The notes: generated by a model from the sequence alone, not told the origin. Positions 15,310 to 24,019 are shown, counted from the first letter of the stretch. The stretch is 40,529 nucleotides of DNA from Candidatus Firestoneibacteriota bacterium (GCA_013286205.1 JABDGD010000019.1:1-40529); one strand, 5' to 3'. Program-made: numbers and translations.

Positions 15310-16830
15310 TCACAGTCCAAAAAGCTTCTTCGCCACATCCACGCCAGCCGGCGCGGCTTTTAGAACGTCGCCCGCCACATCAGTTTTCTTTACGACAGTG
15401 GGTGTGGGCTGGACAAGGGAAGTCACCACCTTCTTCTTCGGTGCGATGGCCACGGCTTTAGGCACATCGGTTGTGGTTGGCGTTGAAATGATGGCGGCCT
15501 GAACCGTAGGAACGGGAGTCGCAACGACTACAGGTACTTCGGTAGGTACGGGCGTCGGTTGTTCCAGCACATATCTGGCGAGGGGAGTCGGAAGAACCTT
15601 CGCGGCGATTACCTTCACCGGATGAAAAAAGCCGTAGTGATAAGCCTCCCAGCCAAACCAAATCGCGAATAGAAAGAATGCCAGAAAACAGATGGCCCGG
15701 AAGATAGGGTATAGTCCCGTGAGCTTGAGCGACTCCATGAAGGTGTGCCACACCCACTTCACGGCGCGAAAGATTCCCCTTATGCCATTCTTGGATACCC
15801 AACGAACTAAGTGAATCAGAAGGTGAACCAGCTTATCGACCGCCAAAAGAAGAGCTTCCCCCAAGGTGGGTCTTTCTCCTTTTTTGACCTTGGCCTTGAT
15901 GCGGCTGAGTATGGATATGCCGAGGGCCATGTCCCAGGCCACCTGCTCAGTTTCAGACATTGCAGGCGTAGGGGTTGATGGCTTCTGGTATTCCGAGGGT
16001 TGAGGGGCCTGTGGTGAGCGACCAGCGGGAGTCGAATCCATTGGGGCGGACTGGCCTGTCTCCCGAAGCCTTGGCGTAGGGAGAGGGCGTTGGGCCTGAC
16101 CGTAGGTATCGACGGCTTGCCCAGTCTTCATATGCTCCACCAGCTTTTTGGCCTGGTCGGCGGTCAGGTAGTCGTCTAAGACCACCTGAAGGGCCTGTTG
16201 AACTTGGGCCGGGTCTTCCAACCCGGCTAAAGTCAGTAGAGTTTGCTCGGTTATCGAAAAACCCTTATTTTTCGTGTTTACATCGTAAACATCATTTTTA
16301 AGGGTTTTTTGAAGATTTTCCTGAACTAATGCCCGCGAGGCCGGGTTGAGGGTTTTGGTAATCTTCAGGGCCCAATTCACCCGGGTCACGGATTGGCCCA
16401 ACTCGTCGGCTATTTCCCTTTGGCTCTTCGGGGAGGCCTTTTCTACCCCCTCGATGACCAGATACCACTCCCACCAATGCATATCCCGAATGTTGTTGTC
16501 CCGAGCGGCGGTGCTGAGGGTTTCCTCGGGGGCGATATCCTCAACGGTGCACTTGAGGGTTTTAAACTGATTCGCCAAAGCGGCTTCCCGTCTTCCATGC
16601 CCGCCGATCAGCATGACCCAGGCATTGGGATAGATGGTTCGTTCTTCCTCGGTCAAGGGCCTCACCCGGGCAGCCACTTCTTGTCCTTTGGCCCGCAGGG
16701 AAGCGGCCAATAACTGGATGGCTTCTTTGTGTTCGAACTTCCGGGGCTGGTGGGGATTGGGGATGATCTGCTCGAGGGGAATTTCGACCACTTGTTTCAA
16801 CGGATAGGGAAAACCGGCGGGAATCGTCAT
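15310..16830 (-). CDS. ParB/Spo0J-like nuclease-fold protein with C-terminal membrane anchor
   Basis: This protein is 506 residues from ATG 16830, which has GGAG seven bases upstream; an in-frame start 36 codons earlier lacks support. The N-terminus is a ParB domain: EIPLEQIIPNPHQPRKF, IGGHGRREAALANQF (the usual GERRxRA box in variant form) and TAARDNNIRDMHWWEWYLVI. An HTH region follows (REIADELGQSVTRVNWALKI). After a Pro-rich linker there is a basic helix region and one strong membrane segment (about residues 375-397, ICFLAFFLFAIWFGW), then a Pro/Val/Thr-rich tail. No ParA partner is adjacent, so this is not a standard chromosome-partition ParB. A membrane-tethered CTP/DNA-binding regulator is possible (inference). 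Confidence 0.8.
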   Translation of the reverse strand: MTIPAGFPYPLKQVVEIPLEQIIPNPHQPRKFEHKEAIQLLAASLRAKGQEVAARVRPLTEEERTIYPNAWVMLIGGHGRREAALANQFKTLKCTVEDIAPEETLSTAARDNNIRDMHWWEWYLVIEGVEKASPKSQREIADELGQSVTRVNWALKITKTLNPASRALVQENLQKTLKNDVYDVNTKNKGFSITEQTLLTLAGLEDPAQVQQALQVVLDDYLTADQAKKLVEHMKTGQAVDTYGQAQRPLPTPRLRETGQSAPMDSTPAGRSPQAPQPSEYQKPSTPTPAMSETEQVAWDMALGISILSRIKAKVKKGERPTLGEALLLAVDKLVHLLIHLVRWVSKNGIRGIFRAVKWVWHTFMESLKLTGLYPIFRAICFLAFFLFAIWFGWEAYHYGFFHPVKVIAAKVLPTPLARYVLEQPTPVPTEVPVVVATPVPTVQAAIISTPTTTDVPKAVAIAPKKKVVTSLVQPTPTVVKKTDVAGDVLKAAPAGVDVAKKLFGL

Positions 16831-17056
16831 AACTTTCTCCTTAGTCAGATCAATTAAAAATATGCGGGTTATTTTTAATAAAAACGTGGGTTTTGCAAGC
16901 GGGATTTGGGATAGCCGTTTTACATGGGGAATTAACATTCTAGGTTTTGTGGGCAGGGTAGAATTGGACAGGTTTTCGTTAGGGAGGGGTAATGTTGAAT
17001 GTTGTGTAGCTCGCTTGTTCTATTCTTTTATACTTTTTGAAAAGGTCAAAATCAAA

Positions 17057-17791
17057 ATGGTTCGAAAGCGTTTAAAAATTGGTGAGACGCGTAGCTCGGG
17101 GCAAAAGGTTAAGAGCATAATTGCTTATGGCCCGGAAGTTAGGGTTTTTGTAGCGGAGGATGATTCAATAGGCTGGGAATACGATGGCAAGGATAATCTG
17201 AGTTTTAGCAACGCGTTAGCAATTTATAACGAGCTTTCATACCGTGTGAAACATTTTGTTCCGAATGAACTTCAGAAAATCTGTAAAGAAGAATTGGGGC
17301 ATTCGTTTTATCTTGCTTTGAGTGGAGGTTCCGATAAATCGAAATATTTTTCAGAAGTAAAAATGTTCATTGATTCAAAAGCGAAAGAACGTTCAAGGCT
17401 GCATTACCTTTTGTGGTGCACAGTCACGGTATTTGTTTTTTGGGGTTTTGCCATACCATTCTATTATTTAATAAACGGGGAAAATCTCCATTTGGTTATT
17501 TTGGGCTGTATTGCTGGTTCTTTAGGTTCGCTTTTATCGGTTCTCCAACGAAGTAGTGATCTCCATATTGATCCTTATGGAACAGAGTTTTATCTTTCGC
17601 TTCAAGGCGTGGCCAGAGCAGCATTAGGCACTCTCTTTGGGGCTGTTTTAATAATTGCAAGTAAGAGTAATCTTGTTTTTGGTTTTGTTAATGACAATAA
17701 GATGGGTTTGTTTATTTTTTCGATAATAGCTGGTTTTAGTGAAAGATTTGTGCCGGAGATTTTGAATCGAATTGAATCTGATCAAATCTAG
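17057..17791 (+). CDS. Unknown four-helix membrane protein
   Basis: This protein is 244 residues from ATG 17057 (AAAGG about 11 bases upstream). The frame is open for 65 more codons, but that part lacks a ribosome site and probably contains the promoter, with TATACT at 17029-17034. A soluble N-terminal half of about 115 residues precedes four hydrophobic segments: YLLWCTVTVFVFWGFAIPF, LVILGCIAGSLGSLLSVL, AALGTLFGAVLIIAS and LFIFSIIAGFSERFVPEIL. The GSLGSLLSVLQR and GFSERFVP segments recall a conserved membrane family of unknown function (memory only). It is AT-rich compared with genes outside 16.9-22.1 kb. It is the first gene of the candidate island operon and diverges from the ParB-like gene. 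Confidence 0.7.
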   Translation: MVRKRLKIGETRSSGQKVKSIIAYGPEVRVFVAEDDSIGWEYDGKDNLSFSNALAIYNELSYRVKHFVPNELQKICKEELGHSFYLALSGGSDKSKYFSEVKMFIDSKAKERSRLHYLLWCTVTVFVFWGFAIPFYYLINGENLHLVILGCIAGSLGSLLSVLQRSSDLHIDPYGTEFYLSLQGVARAALGTLFGAVLIIASKSNLVFGFVNDNKMGLFIFSIIAGFSERFVPEILNRIESDQI

Positions 17792-17895
17792 TGTTTGATT
17801 GGATTTTTGAATATAGTTTTCGACTCGTAAACGAAGGGGGAAGTCCAGCCTGACCTTTTGTTTGTTGTGAGAACAAGTAAAGAGGTTTATCGACA

Positions 17896-18573
17896 ATGCC
17901 AAATCTAGAACCGCCACAAGGTAGTCCTGGTGATACGGCGCACTTAATGGCACGTGCTGTGATAAGTGCAATACCAGGCATGGGAGGGGCTGCATTAGAA
18001 ATGTTCAACGCGATAGTTGTTCCCCCGTTGGAAAAAAGACGAGCAGAATGGACAGAACAATTAACTCAAGCTTTTGTTGTGCTACAAAGTCGTGTTACTG
18101 ATTTGGAAAACTTAAAAAATAATCCGGCATTCATAGACGCGATTATTCAAGCTTCAAGAATCGCAATCACAAATAATCAACAGGAAAAAATAGAAGCGCT
18201 TAAAAACGCAGTGATAAATTCAGGTTTGTCAAATTCTATAGATCGATCTCTTCAACAAGTGTTTTTGAGTTATGTTGATTCATTCACGGTTTTTCATTTG
18301 AAAATATTAGACTTGTTTAGCCGACAGGATAAACTAAACGCTCTCATGCAAAGAGGTGTCGATCCAGATGCAGAAGCTTTCATTTATGCTGAAATGCCTG
18401 AATTGACTTATCAAAATGATCTAACCAAATTAGTTTGGGCGGAATTAAACTCTAAAGGTCTTCTTAAAGGAGGCCAACTGGGAATTGTGGCAAGAGGAAA
18501 CGGGTATTTAATAATTAAGCATTCGACCAACTTTGGAGATCAATTTCTTTCATTTATTAAAAAAACAAATTAG
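17896..18573 (+). CDS. Unknown helical protein
   Basis: This 225-residue protein has GAGG ten bases before ATG 17896. A short N-terminal region with a Gly-rich hydrophobic stretch (AISAIPGMGGAALEMF) leads into long helices with the pattern NPAFIDAIIQASRIAITNNQ, EKIEALKNAVINSGL and FLSYVDSFTVFHLKIL. The C-terminal 70 residues look winged-helix-like (LTKLVWAELNSKGLL, then FGDQFLSFIKK). The architecture reminds me of unassigned proteins in phage-defence neighbourhoods, but I cannot name a family. The next gene follows after 14 bases, so co-transcription is very likely. Confidence 0.65.
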   Translation: MPNLEPPQGSPGDTAHLMARAVISAIPGMGGAALEMFNAIVVPPLEKRRAEWTEQLTQAFVVLQSRVTDLENLKNNPAFIDAIIQASRIAITNNQQEKIEALKNAVINSGLSNSIDRSLQQVFLSYVDSFTVFHLKILDLFSRQDKLNALMQRGVDPDAEAFIYAEMPELTYQNDLTKLVWAELNSKGLLKGGQLGIVARGNGYLIIKHSTNFGDQFLSFIKKTN

Positions 18574-18587
18574 GCAAAGGAAAAGGC

Positions 18588-19037
18588 TTGGAATGTGATT
18601 ACTGCTGTTGTGTTAATTTTATAGATTTTTTTTCTTCGTTTATGAAACTGCATTCAGTTTTCTTAACCGATGTTTTAACAATCGATACTCTTTTAATGAC
18701 AGTAGCTATACCTGTTTCGTATCAAGTTATAACAAGTGCTAACAAAGATGGCGACACTGAAGTAATACAAACCTTTATAAGCGAACCGACATATGGTTTT
18801 TTTTTATGGTCGATGATTACTGACATTATTTTTGTTATTTTTTTAAAAGCATTTTTTTGCTCTGATAATATTCCCCAAATATTTTTATTTTATGTTTTTT
18901 TAAAAGTTGTCATTAATTTGGGCCTTTTTTACAAATTTATCAAATTAATAGAGCAATATGCGATTGATCCCGAAAATCGCATAACCAGAAATTTGATGCG
19001 TACTATTCAAGAAATAATTGAGTCAAATGATGTTTAA
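18588..19037 (+). CDS. Unknown small membrane protein with three helices
   Basis: This is a 149-residue protein from TTG 18588, which has AAAGGA six bases upstream. ATG 18642 is an alternative but has no ribosome site. Hydrophobic segments are TIDTLLMTVAIPVSYQVI, GFFLWSMITDIIFVIFLKAF and IFLFYVFLKVVINLGLFYKF, followed by a cytosolic amphipathic tail (NLMRTIQEIIESN). Its last codons overlap the start of the next gene (stop TAA at 19035-19037, next ATG at 19027), so translation of the two should be coupled. No family recognised. A membrane partner for the large soluble protein is the obvious hypothesis. Confidence 0.65.
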   Translation: MECDYCCCVNFIDFFSSFMKLHSVFLTDVLTIDTLLMTVAIPVSYQVITSANKDGDTEVIQTFISEPTYGFFLWSMITDIIFVIFLKAFFCSDNIPQIFLFYVFLKVVINLGLFYKFIKLIEQYAIDPENRITRNLMRTIQEIIESNDV

Positions 19038-21378
19038 TTTTAGAAAAGAAAAAGACCCACAATATCTTTATAAACAGTTTTATTTTTCGTTAGAAAAACT
19101 ATCGAACATTGCGGTTTTGAAAACTAAAAAAAGTGATGTCAGAACCGTTTTGAAAATATTGAATGATTTTGGAAATGTGTTTAATCGTATTTGGCGTTTA
19201 AAGAAAGAAAAACCAAGAAAGTTCGAATGGCTTTTTTATGCTGAAGACTATATGCAAAATGAAATTCTTGCACCCAAAAAACCTTCGCCCACAGGTGTTT
19301 CTTCCAACGTGGAAGCTGAGGGCGTGCGAACGATACAAAGTGTAGAAGAAGAGCTCTTAGAGTCGTCTTCTTTGAAAAAACTCAGAGGATTAAATGAGTT
19401 TTTTTTGATTTATGAAAAAATATTGTTGGCGGCGTATGAGTGTGACGAACCAGAAATTAGCATGCGAGCTAGCTATCAATTGATATTGATGTTGAAGAAA
19501 TTAATTAGAGAAAAATCACATGAGTTTACAATTGGGTATTTGCTTGATTGTTTAAATACTACATACGAGAAATCTTTAAAAATATTAAAAGAAAAAGATG
19601 ATTATGATCCGTCAATTAATTTTGTTTCTTATTATTGGTACGTAAGTGTTGTTTTTGATTACATGGAGAAAAAAATCAGTTATGACGTTTTTGAGTATTT
19701 GGAAGTTCTTGATAGCCATCTAACCAAAGCGCTAAAAATAACAATAGATAATGACATGATTGGAGTTTTTAATTCTTTAATTAGTTCAATATCTACAGCC
19801 ATTATTACCCCAACCCATTACAGTGATGAGTTAATTCAATATGCGAATGCAGTATTCCGAGCTAATTCTGAAGACTGGAATGTTTTAATAAATCTCAGAA
19901 AACAAGAGGACCGTTTATACACATTGCAAGATATGAAGGATTGGCTTGATCGGTTCCAAAAAAATAAAATTAAAAACGAAAACATTAGTTTTTCAAATAG
20001 AGAGAGTCTCGAAAGTTTAGAATTTGAGATAACTTGGCATGTGATTGAAAAGTTCAAATTTAGAAATTTGCAAAAGATATTATTTAAAATGGGTTCTTAT
20101 TGTTTGTATAAAGAGAAAAAATATTTCTTACAATCGATTTTTGAATACCAACAACCAGCCGATTCCGAGGTGATGTGGACCGATTCCAAGGTGTATCCGG
20201 ATAACTTGAAGGACATACTTAATTTGTTTTACTCGCAAGGGATACACAATAATTTATTTGAAACATGGGATTGGCGGATTTCGCCAAGAGTCTATTACAA
20301 AAAATATTTGGTTTTGTTAATCGACCGCCTTGTTAAACAAAAAAGAAATATTTCAATCGAAACTGAAATATCAGATATGAATGTAAATATGCTTGCGGCT
20401 ATAGCTGATCATGATTGTGATGAATGGATTTCCCTATGGGAAGCTCTTTACCAAACCTTGGAAAGAATGGGTTCGCAAAGGCTTGTAAAACCAATCGAGG
20501 GACACTCTTGGAATGAAACAATTTCGTTTTTGAATAATCTGAAAGTGGCAGCCGTTGAAAAGATAAAAGACATTAGACAAACCAATGTCGCAAGCCCGAT
20601 AAAAATTCAAGAATTCAAAGTGTCTGTTGAAAAAAGTTATGCGAAATATTCGACATTAAATAAAATTTATAAAAGAAGTGAAAATATAAAAGATGTCACT
20701 GCGGATGAAAAAGTGGACGAATTTGTGTTTGTGGCGATTAATTTGATAAATTCAAAAGAACCATTTATTGATGATTGGTACATTCGATTTGGCGATTATG
20801 GTGCTTCTTTCGGCAGAGATATAGCGAGGATAGAGAATTCTTATATTCTTAAAAATTTAATTGATAAAAGTAAAACGACAAAAATAAAAAAGGGTTTAGA
20901 AAATGTTGTTTCGAAATTTGAAGGACCAATAATTTTTCTAATCAATGTTGGCTATTATCAATTTATGCAATCTCATAAATTGAACAATTATTTTTTAAAT
21001 AAACGCGATGATGATGACGAGAACTTGATAGGGCAATTGGAGGTGAATAATTTTAAAATTCCGATTTATGAATTTTGGGACGAAAAACTAACGCGTGAAA
21101 CCCTTGTTTTGGATGAAAAACATATGGGTGTTCTTTTGCGAAAAGAAAAGCTTTCAATAAATGTTCAAGATTTTGTTCGAGATCAGAAGTTAATTGATGA
21201 ACTGCTAATTAATCCAGCCGAATGGCTCAAAAATTTGGAACCGTTAGAAAAACAAGAGAAATATTTGAAAGAAAGGGTTTGGATAAAAATATTGGAAAGA
21301 ATCAAATTGCAAACTGATGATTCTTTTTCGGCGATAAAAATATCGACAGATGAATTATTGGATCCGCTTGAAAAATAA
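19027..21378 (+). CDS. Large unknown helical protein, translationally coupled to the small membrane protein
   Basis: This protein is 783 residues from ATG 19027 (or 19030), overlapping the preceding gene's stop. It appears soluble and almost entirely helical, rich in Lys, Glu, Leu and Ile, with no signal peptide. A hydrophobic stretch near PIIFLINVGYYQFM (about residues 637-650) is too short to be a sure membrane helix. I see no Walker motif, nuclease motif or protease motif. A segment of helix pairs in the first 400 residues could be TPR-like (for example SYYWYVSVVFDYMEKKIS). Strongly AT-rich codon use sets it apart from the chromosome around it. The function is unknown; its size and coupling suggest the core of a membrane-attached complex. 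Confidence 0.75.
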   Translation: MMFNFRKEKDPQYLYKQFYFSLEKLSNIAVLKTKKSDVRTVLKILNDFGNVFNRIWRLKKEKPRKFEWLFYAEDYMQNEILAPKKPSPTGVSSNVEAEGVRTIQSVEEELLESSSLKKLRGLNEFFLIYEKILLAAYECDEPEISMRASYQLILMLKKLIREKSHEFTIGYLLDCLNTTYEKSLKILKEKDDYDPSINFVSYYWYVSVVFDYMEKKISYDVFEYLEVLDSHLTKALKITIDNDMIGVFNSLISSISTAIITPTHYSDELIQYANAVFRANSEDWNVLINLRKQEDRLYTLQDMKDWLDRFQKNKIKNENISFSNRESLESLEFEITWHVIEKFKFRNLQKILFKMGSYCLYKEKKYFLQSIFEYQQPADSEVMWTDSKVYPDNLKDILNLFYSQGIHNNLFETWDWRISPRVYYKKYLVLLIDRLVKQKRNISIETEISDMNVNMLAAIADHDCDEWISLWEALYQTLERMGSQRLVKPIEGHSWNETISFLNNLKVAAVEKIKDIRQTNVASPIKIQEFKVSVEKSYAKYSTLNKIYKRSENIKDVTADEKVDEFVFVAINLINSKEPFIDDWYIRFGDYGASFGRDIARIENSYILKNLIDKSKTTKIKKGLENVVSKFEGPIIFLINVGYYQFMQSHKLNNYFLNKRDDDDENLIGQLEVNNFKIPIYEFWDEKLTRETLVLDEKHMGVLLRKEKLSINVQDFVRDQKLIDELLINPAEWLKNLEPLEKQEKYLKERVWIKILERIKLQTDDSFSAIKISTDELLDPLEK

Positions 21379-21423
21379 GAAGGGAGCTTGGCCGCCATTC
21401 GACGCTTTGGCGTGACCCCTTTG
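21379..21423. repeat. REP-like hairpin, family R (copy 4, degenerate)
   Basis: GAAGGGAGCTTGGCCGCC and TTTGGCGTGACCCCTTTG form an imperfect hairpin immediately after the stop of the 783-residue gene. It separates that gene from the last island gene and could reduce read-through. Confidence 0.5.
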
Positions 21424-21482
21424 TCGCACTTAATCGGACTGGGCGTTCTTGAAATTAGTTAATAAATATTGGGCGGAAACGA

Positions 21483-22142
21483 ATGATTAAATTTATTATT
21501 AAATTATTATTTTCGGTGATGCTGATCGGTGTGCTTTTCTATTTTGTCGTGGTTGTAGGTCTGAAAAATAAGTTTGAAGCAAAAGAAATAATTGAAATGT
21601 TAACTGTTGTTCTTGGGGGAGTTGGGTTGAGTGTTGGGTTAATTCAATATTCCGAAGGAGTCGAGTGGAAGAAGAACGAGTTTATGCTTCGGCTCCATGA
21701 GAATTTTAGAAAAAAACATTACATGATTCTTAATTCGTTAGAAAATCTTGAGAATAGCACTAAGTTTTCGACCGGAAAAGTATTGCTGGTTGATGATGAT
21801 TTTTTAGAAACGGCCTTGTCTGGTGCTGAAAAGGACAAAAATGAAGAGCACAATGTTTATTTAGATTGTTTTAATGATTTTTTAGATGATTTACAAAATT
21901 ACTATTCCTTTTATTCGTTTGGATTGATTTCTCAAAGAAATTTAGATTTTTTGACTCAGCACTGGATCGGAATCTTGATTGGAGAGGCATATCAAGGGAA
22001 GAAAAGAGAAATTCAAGAAAGCATTAATGCCAGAGTTTTGGCGTATAAGTATTTAAGTGGTCCTGAATTGGAGAAGTTAATTCATATGTACTATCCAAAT
22101 ATTGAGCTGAGAGTGGATTTGTCTGAAAAAACGAAAGTTTAA
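21483..22142 (+). CDS. Unknown protein with two N-terminal membrane helices
   Basis: This 219-residue protein has two hydrophobic helices (FIIKLLFSVMLIGVLFYFVV, and MLTVVLGGVGLSVGLIQY) followed by a cytosolic helical domain starting WKKNEFMLRLHENFRKKHY. The second helix plus the Gln-Tyr...Trp-Lys-Lys-x-Glu-Phe pattern resembles a common group of small membrane proteins of unknown function that carry a helical domain (memory, low confidence). Acidic stretches occur in the middle (VDDDFLETAL, EKDKNEEHN). The ribosome site is poor (GGCGGAAACGA). It lies 104 bases after the 783-residue gene, with an R hairpin between, so it may be the fifth island gene or a separate unit. Confidence 0.65.
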   Translation: MIKFIIKLLFSVMLIGVLFYFVVVVGLKNKFEAKEIIEMLTVVLGGVGLSVGLIQYSEGVEWKKNEFMLRLHENFRKKHYMILNSLENLENSTKFSTGKVLLVDDDFLETALSGAEKDKNEEHNVYLDCFNDFLDDLQNYYSFYSFGLISQRNLDFLTQHWIGILIGEAYQGKKREIQESINARVLAYKYLSGPELEKLIHMYYPNIELRVDLSEKTKV

Positions 22143-22316
22143 TTGTTTTTGAATCTTTGGTGCAAAGAGGTCTGGTTAGGCTTCCTTCCACCCTAAAATG
22201 GCACCTGAGACTAGTGCGGATTACAGAGAATAGGGTTTCCCCAAAGAAACTCACTAAACACTCGAACCCCTTCCTTTTTAAGTATTTCTTCCCAAAGTGA
22301 GTCAAAGGAGTTACTC

Positions 22317-23348
22317 ATGAAAATGAACACGAAATCAGCCGTTAAAACGATAAGCCCCCTGGGCTTTCCCTGGAAAACCGCGGACCCCTTCTTATTTACG
22401 GTTCATCATGATGATACCTACCCGGCGGGTAATAAAGCCTTGGGGCCGGATGCCCCGCTGGAGGGAAGAAGTATCGGCAATGACTTTGAGGGTAAAGACG
22501 GGTGGCGAATGTACCACGGGGAAGTGGTGCCGGGTTTTCCCCAGCACCCGCACCGGGGTTTTGAGACGGTGACCTGGGTGCGTCAGGGTCTGATTGATCA
22601 TTCGGATTCGCTGGGCGCCACAGCCCGGTTTGGCAATGGCGATGTGCAGTGGTTGACGGCGGGAAAAGGAATTTCTCATTCCGAAATGTTTCCGCTGATT
22701 CACAGCGACAAACCCAATCCGGCGGAATTATTTCAAATCTGGCTGAACTTGCCGAAGAAGTCCAAGCTGGCTGACCCTTATTTTTCGATGCAATGGGACC
22801 ACCAGATTCCCAAAGTGGTGAGCCGGGATAACCATGGCCGTGAAACGGTGGTGGCTTTAGCGGCTGGCCAGTTGGGAGAGGTGAAAGCCTTGCCCGCTCC
22901 GCCCGATTCTTGGGGCGCGGACCCGGCCCATGATCTGGCGATCTGGACGATTAAAATGGCTCCGCAGGCTCAATGGACTTTGCCGAAGGCGAAAAAAGGT
23001 TCTAACCGTAATCTCTATTTCTTTAAGGGCGACTCACTTCAATTAGACGGTGAAACCGTTAAGGCGAAACACGCCATCGAACTGCAAGCGGACGCGGAGG
23101 TGGTTTTAGTGAATGGCGACAGTGAAGCTGAATTACTTTTACTTCAAGGTCAACCCATCGCTGAGCCGGTGGCTCAGTACGGGCCATTTGTGATGAACAC
23201 TCAGCGGGAAATTGAAGAGGCTTTCGCGGATTACCGCAAGACCCTCTTCGGCGGCTGGCCCTGGAAGCAGGACGACCCGGTTCACCCTCGGTCCGAAACC
23301 CGTTTTGCCAAACACGCCGATGGGCGGGTAGAACGGCCTAAGGTCTAA
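22317..23348 (+). CDS. Pirin-family protein (bicupin)
   Basis: This 343-residue protein is a two-cupin pirin homologue. Metal ligands are seen in HPHRGFETVTWVRQG (two His) and in LTAGKGISHSEMFP (His and Glu), the classic pirin arrangement for one Fe per N-terminal cupin. The second cupin covers about residues 190-290. Pirins act as quercetinases or redox-sensing co-regulators, and which role applies here is unknown. AGGAG seven bases upstream fixes the ATG. The start of the mature region (WKTADPFLFTVHHDDTYPAG) matches the longer pirin subgroup, and the length is slightly above the usual 230-300. It stands alone between the AT-rich island and the brnTA pair. Confidence 0.9.
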   Translation: MKMNTKSAVKTISPLGFPWKTADPFLFTVHHDDTYPAGNKALGPDAPLEGRSIGNDFEGKDGWRMYHGEVVPGFPQHPHRGFETVTWVRQGLIDHSDSLGATARFGNGDVQWLTAGKGISHSEMFPLIHSDKPNPAELFQIWLNLPKKSKLADPYFSMQWDHQIPKVVSRDNHGRETVVALAAGQLGEVKALPAPPDSWGADPAHDLAIWTIKMAPQAQWTLPKAKKGSNRNLYFFKGDSLQLDGETVKAKHAIELQADAEVVLVNGDSEAELLLLQGQPIAEPVAQYGPFVMNTQREIEEAFADYRKTLFGGWPWKQDDPVHPRSETRFAKHADGRVERPKV

Positions 23349-23417
23349 CGTAAAAAGGGGCTGCCCATTGCGGGCAGCCAAAAACCCTAAAGATATTCCG
23401 ATGATGAGAACCCAACC

Positions 23418-23451
23418 TTGACGACCTTTATTTATTGTATATACTAATAAT
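23418..23451 (+). promoter_or_regulatory. Promoter of brnTA, near-leaderless
   Basis: TTGACG at 23418-23423 and TATACT at 23440-23445 are separated by 16 bases. The brnT ATG at 23452 begins only seven bases after the -10, about where transcription should start. GTATATAC (23437-23444) overlaps the -10 and is symmetric, a plausible antitoxin operator. No ribosome site precedes brnT, which agrees with a leaderless message. Confidence 0.7.
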
Positions 23452-23733
23452 ATGAGATTTGATTGGAACCCGACCAAAGACGAAGCTAACTTCAAGAAGC
23501 ACGGCGTTTCATTCAAAATAGCTATCACGGCGTTTGATGATCCCTATGCCTTGGTGGCCGCTGACCCTAAGCATTCGACCACCGAGCCCAGAGAATGGTT
23601 GATTGGAAAAGCTGACGGCGGAAAGATTCTGGTGATAGTTTTCACCAAACGTTTACAAGGCCAGGTCTGGCGAATCATCAGCGCAAGGCCGGCAAGCCGT
23701 GGGGAAAGGAACCGTTATGAAGAGCTCAAATGA
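23452..23733 (+). CDS. brnT: BrnT-family type II toxin (RelE-like ribonuclease)
   Basis: This 93-residue protein has the BrnT signature: FDWNPTKDEANFKKHGVSF at the start, then a strand with AFDDP, the central R-E-W segment (PREWLIGK), LVIVFTKR and the closing WRIISARPASRGERNRYEE. In characterised systems BrnT is a RelE-fold ribonuclease that halts translation and is neutralised by BrnA. The conserved Lys/His and terminal Arg/Glu residues are present, so it is probably intact. It overlaps brnA by 17 bases. Expression should be repressed by the BrnT-BrnA complex at the promoter described just upstream. Confidence 0.9.
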   Translation: MRFDWNPTKDEANFKKHGVSFKIAITAFDDPYALVAADPKHSTTEPREWLIGKADGGKILVIVFTKRLQGQVWRIISARPASRGERNRYEELK

Positions 23734-24007
23734 ATTTCCGTTTCACAAAGCAAGAAGGTTGACTCCTTTAGAAGTGGAGAAGAACCGTCGGGCGATTGAA
23801 CATCACACTGGCAAACCACGCCGTCCGCGTGGCCGACCGGCTAAAGAACCTCATGAGCTTTATTCCCCGGTTTCCATCCGCCTTAATCCGAAAGCCTTGG
23901 AATGGGCCAAGAAAACTGGCCGACAAAGAGGCGTTGGCTACCAAACCGTTATCAACGAAACCTTATTGGGTTTTGCTGAAAAAAAGAAACTTTACCACGC
24001 AAATTAA
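23717..24007 (+). CDS. brnA: BrnA-family antitoxin (ribbon-helix-helix type)
   Basis: This 96-residue protein is taken from ATG 23717, with AAAGGA six bases upstream inside the toxin gene. A basic linker (GKPRRPRGRPAKEP) precedes the C-terminal DNA-binding region VSIRLNPKALEWAKKTGRQR and GVGYQTVINETLLGF. This matches BrnA proteins, whose RHH-like domain binds the operon's own promoter. The overlap with brnT ensures coupled synthesis. The order toxin-antitoxin is normal for brnTA. Confidence 0.88.
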   Translation: MKSSNEFPFHKARRLTPLEVEKNRRAIEHHTGKPRRPRGRPAKEPHELYSPVSIRLNPKALEWAKKTGRQRGVGYQTVINETLLGFAEKKKLYHAN

Positions 24008-24019
24008 AAGACTGACCTC

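Noticed and set aside
16862..17056. 65-codon N-terminal extension of the first island gene
   Set aside because: No ribosome site at its start, and the stretch lies in the divergent promoter region next to the ParB-like gene.
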